Part shown: one piece after another, positions 16,401 through 25,442 of the stretch | How positions within the stretch are numbered: the stretch's first letter is position 1 | Layout of the letters: the number at the start of each line of letters is the position of its first letter | Assembly (NCBI GenBank): GCA_902788365.1 | Contig: CADAJN010000003.1 | Location: 1-58,655, forward strand | Length of the DNA: 58,655 nucleotides | Reading direction: 5' to 3' | Source of the DNA: an uncultured Pseudomonadota bacterium | GTDB taxonomy: Bacteria > Pseudomonadota > Alphaproteobacteria > RF32 > CAG-239 | Translations under genes and position numbers: made by a program | The notes under the pieces: generated by a model | Databases searched by the model: none | Seen by the model: only the letters and a program-made list of their open reading frames with translations | Told to the model about the DNA's origin: nothing

Positions 16401-19400
16401 ATGGCAGAAGAAGAAAAAAAAGCGGATGGAGCGAATGTTGAGGCCGATGACGAAGAACAAGAAGAAGAAAGCATTATTCTTGTTGCTCAGCGTTATTTAA
16501 ATATTTTCCACCAAATTCATATTTTTAACGCCGACCGTCGTGCCGAATTTGATGAATCCCTCGTGCAAATGCCCGACAAAGTGCGCATTACCATGGTTGA
16601 TATGCCGGGCGGACGCGTATTGCTTGAGCATGTGCGCGATTTAGAGCGTGCCCGCGGTATTAAGTCCGAGCTTTTACAACGTTTAATCGGTAAAAAAGAC
16701 GAAAACAGCGAATTTGCATTACTGGCAAAATCTGAGGAAGAAAACAAATCACAACCGGAAGCGCAAGTTGCTGTTGCTCCGGTTGCCGTATCCGGCCCCA
16801 TCAGCTTAGATCCGGATTTTGCAAAAAATCTGGCATCATCGTTAGCCACGGCTTTTCGCAGTAACAATTTAACACCGCGCGAAGGCAATTTGGGCGAGCT
16901 TTCCGACGTTTTGAGTAAATCGTTTAATTCTTATGCTAGCAATATGCAACAGCTAACGGAGAAAATGCTTGACCAAAATATGGCACATTTTAACCAAACC
17001 CAAAAGCAAATCCAATCCAGTTTAGACCAACAAGCCGGTCTGCAAAATAAAATGCAAACCGATTGGAATGACCATCTTTTGGCCAATATTCAAAAACAAG
17101 AGGATTGGCAAAAACAGCTGCAAACCAAGGTTACCGAACAAATTGAGTTACAAAATCAAATTCAATCACGTTTGGCCGAACAGGTGGATCAGCAAAATCA
17201 GATTCAATCGCGCTTTGCCGAACAGGTTAATCAGCAAAACCTGATTCAATCGCGCTTTGCCGAAAACATGGAGTTACAAAATCAGTGGCAAACTCAGGTG
17301 CAAAACCAAATGCAATCGCTGTCCATGACAGCGGCCAATGCTGCAAGTGCCGTGCCGCAAGCTGCTGCTCAACTCAATACGCAAAACAACAATGCCAATT
17401 CTACAACCATAAACAATATCAATGTGGATTCTTCATGCTTTAACGGCCTAACTCAAACCATTAAAGAAGCCGAAGAGAAGCGCAATGAAGATTTCAAACA
17501 GATTATAGAAGTGCTGAACAAAAATTTCGCCCAACAAAATAAACCGCAAAATTTACCGATTACGGCAATTACGGATTCTATTACCGAAGCTCTTCGCGAA
17601 AACAGCAAACAGCAAATGGCTGCTATTAAAACATTTGGCGATATTTTAGCCGCTTCATTGCGCGAAACGCAAAAAGAACTGGCCAAAACACTCAGCCAAA
17701 ATGCCGCAAAAGAAAAAATCTATGTGTTACCCGAACAAATTCAAGCGCCGACATCGCAACCGAGCGCGCCGCAGGAAACACCTCAAAACCATGGTAAGAG
17801 CAATTTTATCAAAAATATCGGCGATAAAATTTCGGAGACAACATCTAAATTGGCGCAAAACCTGAATACACCGAAGAAAGATAAAGACAAAGTTGATGCC
17901 CCGAAGAAAGACAAAGTTGATGCACCGACACAAAGATCGGAACAAAAAGAGCAAGCGCCGCAAAAGCAAGAACAAAAATCGGAACAAAAAGAGCAAGCGC
18001 CGCAAAAGCAAGAACAAAAAGCCAAGTCCGAGCAAAAAAACGAACCGGTAGCACAAAACCAGAAAAAGTCAGAGGAAAAATCTGAATTTAAACCCGAAGT
18101 GAAGATAAAAGCTGAAACCAAATCAAAAACGCAAACAAAGTCGGAACCGGAATCAGAAGAAATTGACTTAGCAGCTCTACTTAAAAATGAACCGGAACCA
18201 ATAACAGATTTAACGTTACCGGATACTAAAGAGATTATTGAAGAGCATGATGCGGAAAATTTGTTGGATACTATTTTTGATGATAAAGAACTTGATAGCG
18301 AGCCGAATTTGGCGGACGCCTTTTTAACTGATGTGACAAACGAAAATATAGTCGAACAACCGACAGTAAACCATGAACCTGTTACAGAACCGGTAGATTT
18401 ACCGCAACAGCAAAATGAGCCTGATTTAGCGGATGCGTTTATAGACGATACGCCAACACCGGAAACTCAATTACAAGATGCGCCGCAAGCAAAACAAAAA
18501 GAAACGCAAAAGCATACCAAACGCGCAGATACAAATGAGTTGTTATCCGAGTTTTTGCAAATGACGGAAGAATTAACCGGTCAATCGCACACATCTTCGC
18601 CGACACCGGAAATAAAACAGGAAATAAAGCCGGAAGTTAAACCTGAGCCTGTTCCAACTCCGAAAACTAAATCGGAAAACAAACCAGAGCAAACTTTGGT
18701 TCCTAAAACAACCGAGGTCAAACCTAAACCGAAAAAAAACGAACCAAAACCGAAACCCAAATATCAGCCATCAAAAGCAATGACCAGCAAGTATGATGAT
18801 GCGTTGCAAAAAATCAAAGATGCTTTGCAATCCGATGAGTCTGTTACACTAAACGAGCTTGATGATATTAATGCCGTTTCACTCAATAATGATATGCCGG
18901 AACCGCAAGAGGAAATAGAACAAACCTTTAATGATGTGCCTTTAGAAAATAGCGATTTTGCAGCTTTGTTTGATGAGACACCACCTGTAGCGGCTGATGA
19001 TGAATGGGAATATGTAGATGAAAACGGCAACCCGTTGCCGGATGATTCCGCTGATGATGAATGGGAATATGTGGATGAAAACGGCAATCCGTTGCCAAAC
19101 GATTCCGCTGATGATGAATGGGAATATGTGGATGAAAACGGCAATCCGTTGCCGAATGATTCCGCTGAGCAAGAATGGGAATATGTGGATGAGAATGGCA
19201 ACCCGTTGCCAAACGATTCTGCTGATGATGAATGGGAATATGTGGATGAAAACGGCAATCCGTTGCCGGAGGATTCTGTAGACGAAGATTGGGAATATGT
19301 AGATGAAAACGGCAACCCATTGCCGGAGGATTCCGCTGAGCAAGATTGGGAATATGTAGATGAAAACGGCAATCCGTTGCCGGATGATTCCGCTGCTTCC

Positions 19401-19433
19401 ACAAACCAACCTGACGTTCCTAAAACCCCATAA
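16401..19433 (+). CDS. Large acidic coiled-coil protein with tandem EWEYVDENGNPLP repeats
   Basis: The start is the ATG at 16401, 6 nt after AAGGA. The 1010-residue protein has no signal peptide or membrane helix. After an acidic N-terminus come a folded segment (about 25-110) and a long Gln-rich coiled coil (about 160-310) with four 14-residue units (17136-17303). Further helical segments and a Lys/Gln/Glu-rich low-complexity region follow, with a duplicated 14-residue unit at 17937-18020. A Pro/Glu-rich stretch leads to seven tandem 19-residue repeats (residues 865-997) built on EWEYVDENGNPLP. I recognise no enzymatic domain. It may be a cytoplasmic scaffold, or a secreted substrate of the neighbouring system, whose acidic tail could serve as a signal (inference). 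Confidence 0.7.
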   Translation: MAEEEKKADGANVEADDEEQEEESIILVAQRYLNIFHQIHIFNADRRAEFDESLVQMPDKVRITMVDMPGGRVLLEHVRDLERARGIKSELLQRLIGKKDENSEFALLAKSEEENKSQPEAQVAVAPVAVSGPISLDPDFAKNLASSLATAFRSNNLTPREGNLGELSDVLSKSFNSYASNMQQLTEKMLDQNMAHFNQTQKQIQSSLDQQAGLQNKMQTDWNDHLLANIQKQEDWQKQLQTKVTEQIELQNQIQSRLAEQVDQQNQIQSRFAEQVNQQNLIQSRFAENMELQNQWQTQVQNQMQSLSMTAANAASAVPQAAAQLNTQNNNANSTTINNINVDSSCFNGLTQTIKEAEEKRNEDFKQIIEVLNKNFAQQNKPQNLPITAITDSITEALRENSKQQMAAIKTFGDILAASLRETQKELAKTLSQNAAKEKIYVLPEQIQAPTSQPSAPQETPQNHGKSNFIKNIGDKISETTSKLAQNLNTPKKDKDKVDAPKKDKVDAPTQRSEQKEQAPQKQEQKSEQKEQAPQKQEQKAKSEQKNEPVAQNQKKSEEKSEFKPEVKIKAETKSKTQTKSEPESEEIDLAALLKNEPEPITDLTLPDTKEIIEEHDAENLLDTIFDDKELDSEPNLADAFLTDVTNENIVEQPTVNHEPVTEPVDLPQQQNEPDLADAFIDDTPTPETQLQDAPQAKQKETQKHTKRADTNELLSEFLQMTEELTGQSHTSSPTPEIKQEIKPEVKPEPVPTPKTKSENKPEQTLVPKTTEVKPKPKKNEPKPKPKYQPSKAMTSKYDDALQKIKDALQSDESVTLNELDDINAVSLNNDMPEPQEEIEQTFNDVPLENSDFAALFDETPPVAADDEWEYVDENGNPLPDDSADDEWEYVDENGNPLPNDSADDEWEYVDENGNPLPNDSAEQEWEYVDENGNPLPNDSADDEWEYVDENGNPLPEDSVDEDWEYVDENGNPLPEDSAEQDWEYVDENGNPLPDDSAASTNQPDVPKTP
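18993..19391 (+). repeat. Seven 57-bp in-frame tandem repeats
   Basis: Exactly seven units of 57 bp (399 bp) encode 19-residue copies of the pattern [AV]-x2-[ED]-W-E-Y-V-D-E-N-G-N-P-L-P-x-D-S. Differences are mostly third-position or confined to the linker residues (DDE, EQE, DED, EQD). Length is preserved, so the reading frame stays open. Such arrays change copy number easily. Confidence 0.95.
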
Positions 19434-19501
19434 GTAAAAACACAAAAAATTATTTACAAACGCGCACCGCTTGATTAAAATAGCAAAAAAAGGATAAGAA
19501 A

Positions 19502-19993
19502 ATGGCCGAAGAAAATAACACCGTTGTTTCAAAAGAAATGCTCTGGTATGTTGATAATTATATCGTGCTGATAGATTATTATGACCGGACCATTTCACGC
19601 ATTGCCGCACGTTGTGTGCGCTCCGGCAATATTGCGCTAGAAGAATATAAATTTTATCCTTACATATTGGACGTTTTGGAAGAAATCTGCGACACCGGTA
19701 ACTATATCTTAGAGCATCAAGCTTTATATCCTTATGTTGAAAAACGCATTGCCGGCGGTGTTGAAGCCTTGCGCAAAAATTTGGCGCTTTATCAGGAAGA
19801 GTTGACCAACAATCAATCACCGGATATGGTGCGTGCCGATCCGAATGAGGCCAAAAAAATCAATGAAGCGTTGGGCAATTTTGACAAAGCTGTTGATCCG
19901 ACGGCCGGTGCCGGCATGAACATTGATGAACTGATGGAAAAACTGATGGCTGAAAATAACAGCGAGCAAAGTAATGAACAGAATAACGAATGA
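19502..19993 (+). CDS. Small helical protein of the secretion locus, unknown
   Basis: This 163-residue soluble protein has an AAAAAAGGATAAGAAA leader with GGA 8 nt before the ATG. It is mostly alpha-helical by composition, with a Tyr/Leu-rich middle (LEEYKFYPYILDVLEEI) and an acidic, Asn/Gln-rich C-terminus. No motif is recognised. It sits between the coiled-coil protein and the secretin-like lipoprotein on the same strand with short gaps. It is therefore probably co-transcribed and may be a cytoplasmic partner or chaperone (inference). Confidence 0.6.
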   Translation: MAEENNTVVSKEMLWYVDNYIVLIDYYDRTISRIAARCVRSGNIALEEYKFYPYILDVLEEICDTGNYILEHQALYPYVEKRIAGGVEALRKNLALYQEELTNNQSPDMVRADPNEAKKINEALGNFDKAVDPTAGAGMNIDELMEKLMAENNSEQSNEQNNE

Positions 19994-20012
19994 ATCAAAG
20001 AAAGTCGTGGCT

Positions 20013-21407
20013 ATGAATAAATATTTGAATATGCTAAAAATTTTAAGCTTTTTGCTTATTCTCGGCGGGTTAACCGCTTGCGCTTGGATGTCGGCGCAAG
20101 GTGAAGAAGCTTCATCCGAAGATGCAACTGACACTTCAATGACGGCTGAACAAATTATGAATGCCAATGCACCGGCAGAAGTGCCTGCACCGGTCATTAC
20201 CGATGTGGTTATTGACGCACCGCAAATTGTAACCGCACCGGCCGAACAACCGGTTGTGCGCCGCGATCCGGAAGATCCAAATCAACCGATTATTCGCACA
20301 CCGGAAGGAGCAAATGAGCTGGATTTGGAAACCCCTCTGCGTTGTGATGTAAACTGGGAAACTCAGCAAATGGTGCTTACCCTTCCGTATTCAAAATCCG
20401 CATTTAAGTTAGAACGCAACGGTCAAAATGACCCTCTGCCACGCTATGCCGTGACCGGTTTTTCGTTTGATATGATGCCTGCAGAACGTGCTATTGTGAA
20501 GCTCTTAAAAGAGGCGGATATTCGCGTTTCTTCGGCCGACGGTCCTTATACCAGTATTTCCGCCAATGATTTGAAGGGCGAGCTGTCTGCCGTTTTAAAG
20601 ATGATTACCGATTCGGCCGGCATTTATTATTCCTATAACGCCAAAGACAAAATTTTAACTTTAAGCCGCCATGCCAATATGACACTGTATACACCGCACG
20701 CCAAACCGATTATGCTCGGTTTGCTTGACGTCATTCGCGGCGCCGGCATCACCAATATCGTTGCCAATTGGGCCGATTTTTCACTGACTTTTGATGCCGA
20801 TGTTGAAACCAAAAATAAAATGATTGAGTTAATTAACTTCTTTGAAAACAGCCCGACTTTGGTGACCTATGATGTTAGCGTATTCCGCTTATATCCGTAT
20901 GATCAACAGCACGATATTGAGTGGATTGATATGCTCAAAGCCTTTGATTTTGGCACCATTACCACTGCTCAAACCGGTATTATCGGTCGCATTTTGACCA
21001 CTACAAATGATATTACGCTTGAAAAGTTACAACAATTCTTAGGTTCGCAAGCGCAGATTGAAGCGGTTGCCGAAGGAAAATTCGTGGTGCCGAATTTGTG
21101 GTTATCGCGCTTTGATATCGGCAAATGCAGCAATAAGAAAAACCGCGACAATTACGGCATGTCTATTTTAGCCAAAGCCTCACTTGAGCGCAATAACAAC
21201 ATTTTCAGCGATATTACATTGGAAGAGACTAACGGCCAAATTACCAGCTTTAAAATCCGTAACAAATTGGGCGAAAATTTCTTGATTATCGGCTTGCCAA
21301 ACGAGCTTTTCGGTATTAAATCGCCAAAATCGGAAACCGTAATATTTATGGTGCCGCGTTTGGTACGCACCTTGAAAACCAATGAAAGAATTAAAAATAA
21401 ATTATAG
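20013..21407 (+). CDS. Secretin-like lipoprotein (N0/STN domain)
   Basis: I prefer the ATG at 20013 because it begins a clean lipoprotein signal (lipobox LTAC, Cys 23); an ATG at 19974 overlaps the previous gene. The 464-residue protein has a Pro/Ala-rich spacer (about 30-100). A segment at about 145-220 resembles the secretin/TonB short N-terminal domain (GFSFDMMPAERAIVKLLKEA). A later domain ends in IFMVPRLVR (445-452), like the end of secretin domains. The C-terminal region is shorter than in full secretins. It is probably an outer-membrane lipoprotein ring component, comparable to PilN/BfpB secretins or the N0-bearing DotD/DotH of type IVB systems (inference). Confidence 0.6.
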   Translation: MNKYLNMLKILSFLLILGGLTACAWMSAQGEEASSEDATDTSMTAEQIMNANAPAEVPAPVITDVVIDAPQIVTAPAEQPVVRRDPEDPNQPIIRTPEGANELDLETPLRCDVNWETQQMVLTLPYSKSAFKLERNGQNDPLPRYAVTGFSFDMMPAERAIVKLLKEADIRVSSADGPYTSISANDLKGELSAVLKMITDSAGIYYSYNAKDKILTLSRHANMTLYTPHAKPIMLGLLDVIRGAGITNIVANWADFSLTFDADVETKNKMIELINFFENSPTLVTYDVSVFRLYPYDQQHDIEWIDMLKAFDFGTITTAQTGIIGRILTTTNDITLEKLQQFLGSQAQIEAVAEGKFVVPNLWLSRFDIGKCSNKKNRDNYGMSILAKASLERNNNIFSDITLEETNGQITSFKIRNKLGENFLIIGLPNELFGIKSPKSETVIFMVPRLVRTLKTNERIKNKL

Positions 21408-21419
21408 AGGATATAAAAA

Positions 21420-22082
21420 ATGGAACAAATGCAAACGCCACAAAATCCTAATGCACCGCGTAAAATTCGCAAAATAAAACGTGTGCGGCCAATTACACAG
21501 GCTCCGACTTCTTACGGTATGCCAAGCAAAGTAAATGCCGCTCCGACACCAAGTGAGCCGCAATATCCGGAAGGTCCGGTCGGATTTGAGCCGGAATTAC
21601 CGCCGCAGGTAGAAACCAACGAAAATTACTATGCCAATAACGGAGATGCGGAAAACATTCGTTTTGTGACCGAAGAAGAATTGCAAGGAGCTAAAACAGA
21701 AACCATTGCCGATTTGCTCAAAAATAAAACCGTAATTTTAATGCTGATTTTGGCAGCCATTATCGGTATGATTTTAGGCACGTTTATTTTTGCCGGCAAA
21801 CAAACTACTAAAAGCCGCGGCTTAGACGGTGTGGTGGTTAATCCCGATGTTCCGGCCGGCCGCAGTCGTTGCGGTTTGGTGGAACCGCATCAAGGTTGTG
21901 TGCTATATATCATGAATGCCAGCCGCCAAGAAGTGACCGGCAAAACGTTTTATACCACAGCGGCCGAATGGACCAAACGTCAGCGCTATTTGATTGAAAC
22001 CGGCAATATGAACTACAGCAGTGTCCGCATTAAACCGGGGTATATTGCACAAATCAATATTCCGCCGCTGTCATCATATTAA
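21420..22082 (+). CDS. Bitopic inner-membrane protein, basic proline-rich N-terminus
   Basis: This 220-residue protein has a basic (KIRKIKRVR) and Pro-rich cytoplasmic N-terminus, one transmembrane helix at about 104-125, and an 85-residue periplasmic domain with two cysteines (C151, C160) that could form a disulfide. It follows the secretin-like gene by 12 bp and is followed by a strong terminator, so it ends the operon. The architecture is like small bitopic T4SS inner-membrane components, but no family is recognised. Confidence 0.65.
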   Translation: MEQMQTPQNPNAPRKIRKIKRVRPITQAPTSYGMPSKVNAAPTPSEPQYPEGPVGFEPELPPQVETNENYYANNGDAENIRFVTEEELQGAKTETIADLLKNKTVILMLILAAIIGMILGTFIFAGKQTTKSRGLDGVVVNPDVPAGRSRCGLVEPHQGCVLYIMNASRQEVTGKTFYTTAAEWTKRQRYLIETGNMNYSSVRIKPGYIAQINIPPLSSY

Positions 22083-22093
22083 ACAAAGTAACA

Positions 22094-22128
22094 AAAAAAC
22101 GCCAATCCAAACCGGAAAGGCGTTTTTT
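22094..22128. terminator. Rho-independent terminator, bidirectional
   Basis: AAAACGCC pairs with GGCGTTTT around a roughly 15-nt loop and is followed by a T-run, with an A-run on the other side. It ends the secretion operon and serves the convergent minus-strand gene as well. Confidence 0.8.
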
Positions 22129-22151
22129 AATACCCGAATCAAAATGCTTGC

Positions 22152-22892
22152 TCAAATAAAAGGATATTGATTGCGAAGCTTTGTAAATTGCCGATAAGCT
22201 TCATTATCCGGAATACCGAGCTGCGTCATACACTTTTGCAAAGCGCCCCAGCACGGCACGCCGAAACGATTGATAGAACAGAAGCAATCTACATCATTAT
22301 CGGCATACAACACATAACGCGTTAGGGCTGATGCTGCTGCAGAAGGCTGCTCTTCACGGCTGCTATAAGCTTGTTGAGCTTCATTCGGTGAGGTCTTCAC
22401 GAAATACAGCGCATCATCATGAAAAAAGCTAATCTTCATGCCGTAAGTATATTGGACGCGAGCCAGCATTGTCAGCGTATCGTCAATATCTTCCATTAGC
22501 ATCGGATTCCACAAAAGTGTCAAATCATTGGCTGTTGGCAGATTAAACGAACGCTGTTTGGCTAATTCCGGTCCGAAAAACAAAGCAGAATCACCAAAAG
22601 CCTGCGTAACCATATAGCCGTTAAAATGCTCTTCCGATTTACGCTCTTCAAGCGAGAGATAAATACCGTCAACCTCCACTCCCCAAATAAGTTTGCTCAG
22701 TTGCGGCACAAAAAACGGCAACACCACCATAGAAACCGAGTTTGGCTGGTGATATACAAGACGGCACGGCATACTTATCCACTCACAATTTTTAAGAGCT
22801 AAGTGTGTCAAATAACCTTCATACAAATTTCTCATTTCATTCGGCGCAATTTTAGCGTCGGATAATTGATCATAAATCTTAAAAATATCCAT
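22152..22892 (-). CDS. Uncharacterised 246-residue protein
   Basis: It is a soluble protein with no signal peptide or membrane helix and a mixed alpha/beta composition. Several aromatic-rich strands are visible (SMVVLPFFVPQLSKLIWGVEV) and a Cys/Phe-containing C-terminal part. No catalytic motif is recognised. It converges on the secretion operon across a shared terminator and is separated from the next genes by a repeat-rich gap, so it is probably transcribed alone. Confidence 0.6.
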   Translation of the reverse strand: MDIFKIYDQLSDAKIAPNEMRNLYEGYLTHLALKNCEWISMPCRLVYHQPNSVSMVVLPFFVPQLSKLIWGVEVDGIYLSLEERKSEEHFNGYMVTQAFGDSALFFGPELAKQRSFNLPTANDLTLLWNPMLMEDIDDTLTMLARVQYTYGMKISFFHDDALYFVKTSPNEAQQAYSSREEQPSAAASALTRYVLYADNDVDCFCSINRFGVPCWGALQKCMTQLGIPDNEAYRQFTKLRNQYPFI

Positions 22893-23372
22893 AAACGTAA
22901 GAATTAAATTAATAATATAAAATTAACTTTCAATATAGCAAATAACAAGTTTTTGTCAAGATAAAACAGAAAAAGATTCGGTTGCACCGCATAAGCAACG
23001 CGTAACCTAATTTCACGGTCAAAGTTGGATAATGAGGGGTTTATATATTAAATTTGAAGATGCCTTATCCGCGCAAAGCGCGGAGGCATGACGATTTTCA
23101 TTTTTATATAGACGAGTCTGTAAACCTCGGATAATGAGTCAGATGCGACGGAAGTCTGTTGGCGACGTGTAGAAATTGCTACACGAGGAAAAAAGTGTAA
23201 GTAAATACTTGATAAACGAGGTTGTAAACCTCGGATAATGAGCTTAATACGAAGAAAGTTTCTTCACGCGGTGTAGAATACAGCTACATAAGTGAAGAAA
23301 CTTTCAAGTAGTAAGCCATTAGCCGAGGTTTACCATGAGTAAGAGGAACGACGAATAACCTTACTCAACGCC
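22893..23372. repeat. Repeat-rich intergenic region with nested hairpins
   Basis: There is no gene here. A hairpin at 23058-23095 matches one at 6343-6372. GTAAACCTCGGATAATGAG occurs at 23120-23138 and 23224-23242 (104-bp period), and its inverse CCGAGGTTTAC at 23323-23333. Each direct copy is followed by a TGTAG..CTACA hairpin (23167-23184, 23272-23288). In the second copy that hairpin sits inside a 14-bp perfect inverted repeat (23254-23267 with 23292-23305). It lies downstream of the histidine-kinase gene. Confidence 0.75.
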
Positions 23373-24728
23373 CTATAAGGGAAGGCTGATGAGAACTCTC
23401 AAACCTCCTAAATTGCTGTCTTCCAGCTGAATTGAACCACCATGCGAAACAATAACATCTTTAGCGATGGAAAGTCCCAAACCGACTCCGCCGGTTTCTT
23501 TGTTGCGCGAACCTTCCACACGATAAAACGCCTTAAACACATCTTCGCGTTTATCAGCCGGAATACCCGGCCCGTCATCTTCAACCGAAAGCTCCAGACG
23601 TTTGTTATCGCTTTCTAACTTTACGGCAATGGTTTTGCCATAGTGGAAGGCATTTTCTATGATATTAGTCACGGCACGCCGCAAAGCCTGCTCACGCCCC
23701 TGCACTGCGCTGACATCATAATTGGTGGAATAACGAATCATAGCATTTGAGTTTTTGCGATATTTGTTAATGATGCTGGTGACCATCTCATTCATATCAA
23801 CAAACGATGTTTTTTCACCACCCTCACCGCTGACAAACGCCAAATAGCCGTCAAGCATTTTTTCCATTTCATTGATATCTTGCACAAACTCGTTATTTTC
23901 CTCATTTTCCGGTAACATTGCCAACTGAAGTTTCATGCGCGTCAATGGCGTGCGTAAATCGTGCGAAACACCGGCCAACATTTGCGTGCGCTCGGAAATT
24001 TGACGCAAAATACGCTCTTTCATTTTAGTAAAGGCTAATCCGGCACGCCGCACTTCAATGGAGCCATACGGTTTAAACTTGGTGTTTATACCTTTACCGA
24101 AATCTTCGGCCGCTTCAGCCAACTGTGCAATAGAGCGAACCTGCACGCGCAAGAACATAACCGCCACAATAAACAGCAACAATGATGTGCCGACCATCCA
24201 CAAAACAAAACCAAAAATAGATGAACTGAATATATTTTTTATTGATGTTTTATATTCATATAAACCCTTATCGGTATCAACCAAAATAACCAAATCAGAA
24301 TGATGATTGCTCAAGAAAATTTCAGTATTGGCCAGTGGAAATTGGTGTTTAAGCGCCTCTTCCAAATATGTTGTCATAAAGGACGGCTTTTTCTTATTTT
24401 CGCGCCAAGCCGAATGCTTTACATCATTGTCATAATATTGCACCTGAAGACCATATAAGGCTTCGGACATCTTTTGCACGTGCGCGTAATCGGCCGTTTC
24501 ATTATGCATTTGCATTACAAACGCCATATTGGCTGCCAAATTATCCGACAAACGATGACCGATTCGCTCCCAACTGCTGTTGAAATAAGCATAAATTGAA
24601 ACAATCTGCACCACAATTAGCGGCACAAAAATCAACAACATGGTTCTAAAAAACAATGAGCGCGGCAACAACTTCCTTTTTAAAAAATTCAAACCTCGTT
24701 CAATTTTTGACGGAAACTTAATATGCAT
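23373..24728 (-). CDS. EnvZ-like membrane sensor histidine kinase
   Basis: This 451-residue kinase autophosphorylates and signals to the response regulator encoded just upstream. It has transmembrane helices at about 27-47 and 172-192 enclosing a periplasmic sensor domain, a HAMP segment (about 195-245), and an H-box with AGVSHDLRTPLTRMKLQL (H256). The ATPase domain has NIIENA (355-360), DDGPGIP (384-390) and GVGLGLS (414-420). The layout and the DHp sequence are typical of the EnvZ group. The periplasmic sensor is shorter than in many kinases. The gene follows ompR-like DNA by 9 bp. Osmotic or envelope sensing is inferred from family. Confidence 0.9.
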   Translation of the reverse strand: MHIKFPSKIERGLNFLKRKLLPRSLFFRTMLLIFVPLIVVQIVSIYAYFNSSWERIGHRLSDNLAANMAFVMQMHNETADYAHVQKMSEALYGLQVQYYDNDVKHSAWRENKKKPSFMTTYLEEALKHQFPLANTEIFLSNHHSDLVILVDTDKGLYEYKTSIKNIFSSSIFGFVLWMVGTSLLLFIVAVMFLRVQVRSIAQLAEAAEDFGKGINTKFKPYGSIEVRRAGLAFTKMKERILRQISERTQMLAGVSHDLRTPLTRMKLQLAMLPENEENNEFVQDINEMEKMLDGYLAFVSGEGGEKTSFVDMNEMVTSIINKYRKNSNAMIRYSTNYDVSAVQGREQALRRAVTNIIENAFHYGKTIAVKLESDNKRLELSVEDDGPGIPADKREDVFKAFYRVEGSRNKETGGVGLGLSIAKDVIVSHGGSIQLEDSNLGGLRVLISLPL

Positions 24729-24737
24729 TTTTTTCTC

Positions 24738-25427
24738 CTATTCCGTTAATAACATATACCCTTTGCCGCGCACGGTTTGTAAATAGCGCGGATTTTTTGA
24801 ATCTGCTTCAATTTTTTTACGCAAACGCGTAATTTGCACATCAATAGAACGCGCTCCTTGTCCGGCACCAAGCAATTCAGCTAATCTTTCACGACTGAAA
24901 ATTTGCCCGCTTTTTTGCCCCAATACGCTCAAAATAGCTTGTTCAATCGGCGTAATGTGAATAATCTCACCCGTTTTATAACGACATTCTTTCTTGTCTA
25001 AATCAAAATAACAATCACCGAAGTGCAAAATTTTATTTTGGCTCTTTTCGGCTTGCGGCACACGACGCAAAATACTATTGATACGCAATACCAATTCTTT
25101 CGGCTCAAACGGCTTTGGTAAATAATCATCAGCGCCGGCTTCCAAACCGGCAATACGATCCTGCGTTTCACCCATTGCCGTTAATAAAATTGCCGGAACC
25201 ATACTTTCCTGACGCAGTTTTTGCAAAAATTCTATGCCGCTTTCATTTGGCATCATCACATCTATAATCAGCAAATCAAACTGATATTGCGTTAAAAACA
25301 GGCGTGCAGTTTCTGCATCTTTGGCAGCAGATACGGCAAATCCGTTTTCTTGCAGATAGCGTTGCAATAAATGCCGCAATCGCAAATCATCGTCAATTAC
25401 CAGAATATGCGCGCAGTCCGTTTTCAT
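24738..25427 (-). CDS. OmpR-family response regulator
   Basis: This 229-residue protein has a receiver domain with the acidic pocket (D12-D14), phosphoacceptor D56 (LLIIDVMMP), a conserved Thr (LLTAMG) and Lys (LPKPF). It is followed by a winged-helix DNA-binding domain (SIDVQITRLRKKIEADSKNP, then VRGKGYML). It is the partner of the kinase encoded immediately downstream and probably controls envelope or outer-membrane protein genes, as OmpR does. Confidence 0.93.
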   Translation of the reverse strand: MKTDCAHILVIDDDLRLRHLLQRYLQENGFAVSAAKDAETARLFLTQYQFDLLIIDVMMPNESGIEFLQKLRQESMVPAILLTAMGETQDRIAGLEAGADDYLPKPFEPKELVLRINSILRRVPQAEKSQNKILHFGDCYFDLDKKECRYKTGEIIHITPIEQAILSVLGQKSGQIFSRERLAELLGAGQGARSIDVQITRLRKKIEADSKNPRYLQTVRGKGYMLLTE

Positions 25428-25442
25428 CTGACAACGCCTTAA

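Noticed and set aside
18764..19402. Long open frames antisense to the repeat region of the coiled-coil gene
   Set aside because: They arise because the 57-bp repeats keep all frames open; the encoded peptides are simple mirror repeats with no start signals.
22893..23372. CRISPR array
   Set aside because: The repeats are only two copies, 104 bp apart, with internal hairpins and no regular spacer pattern.
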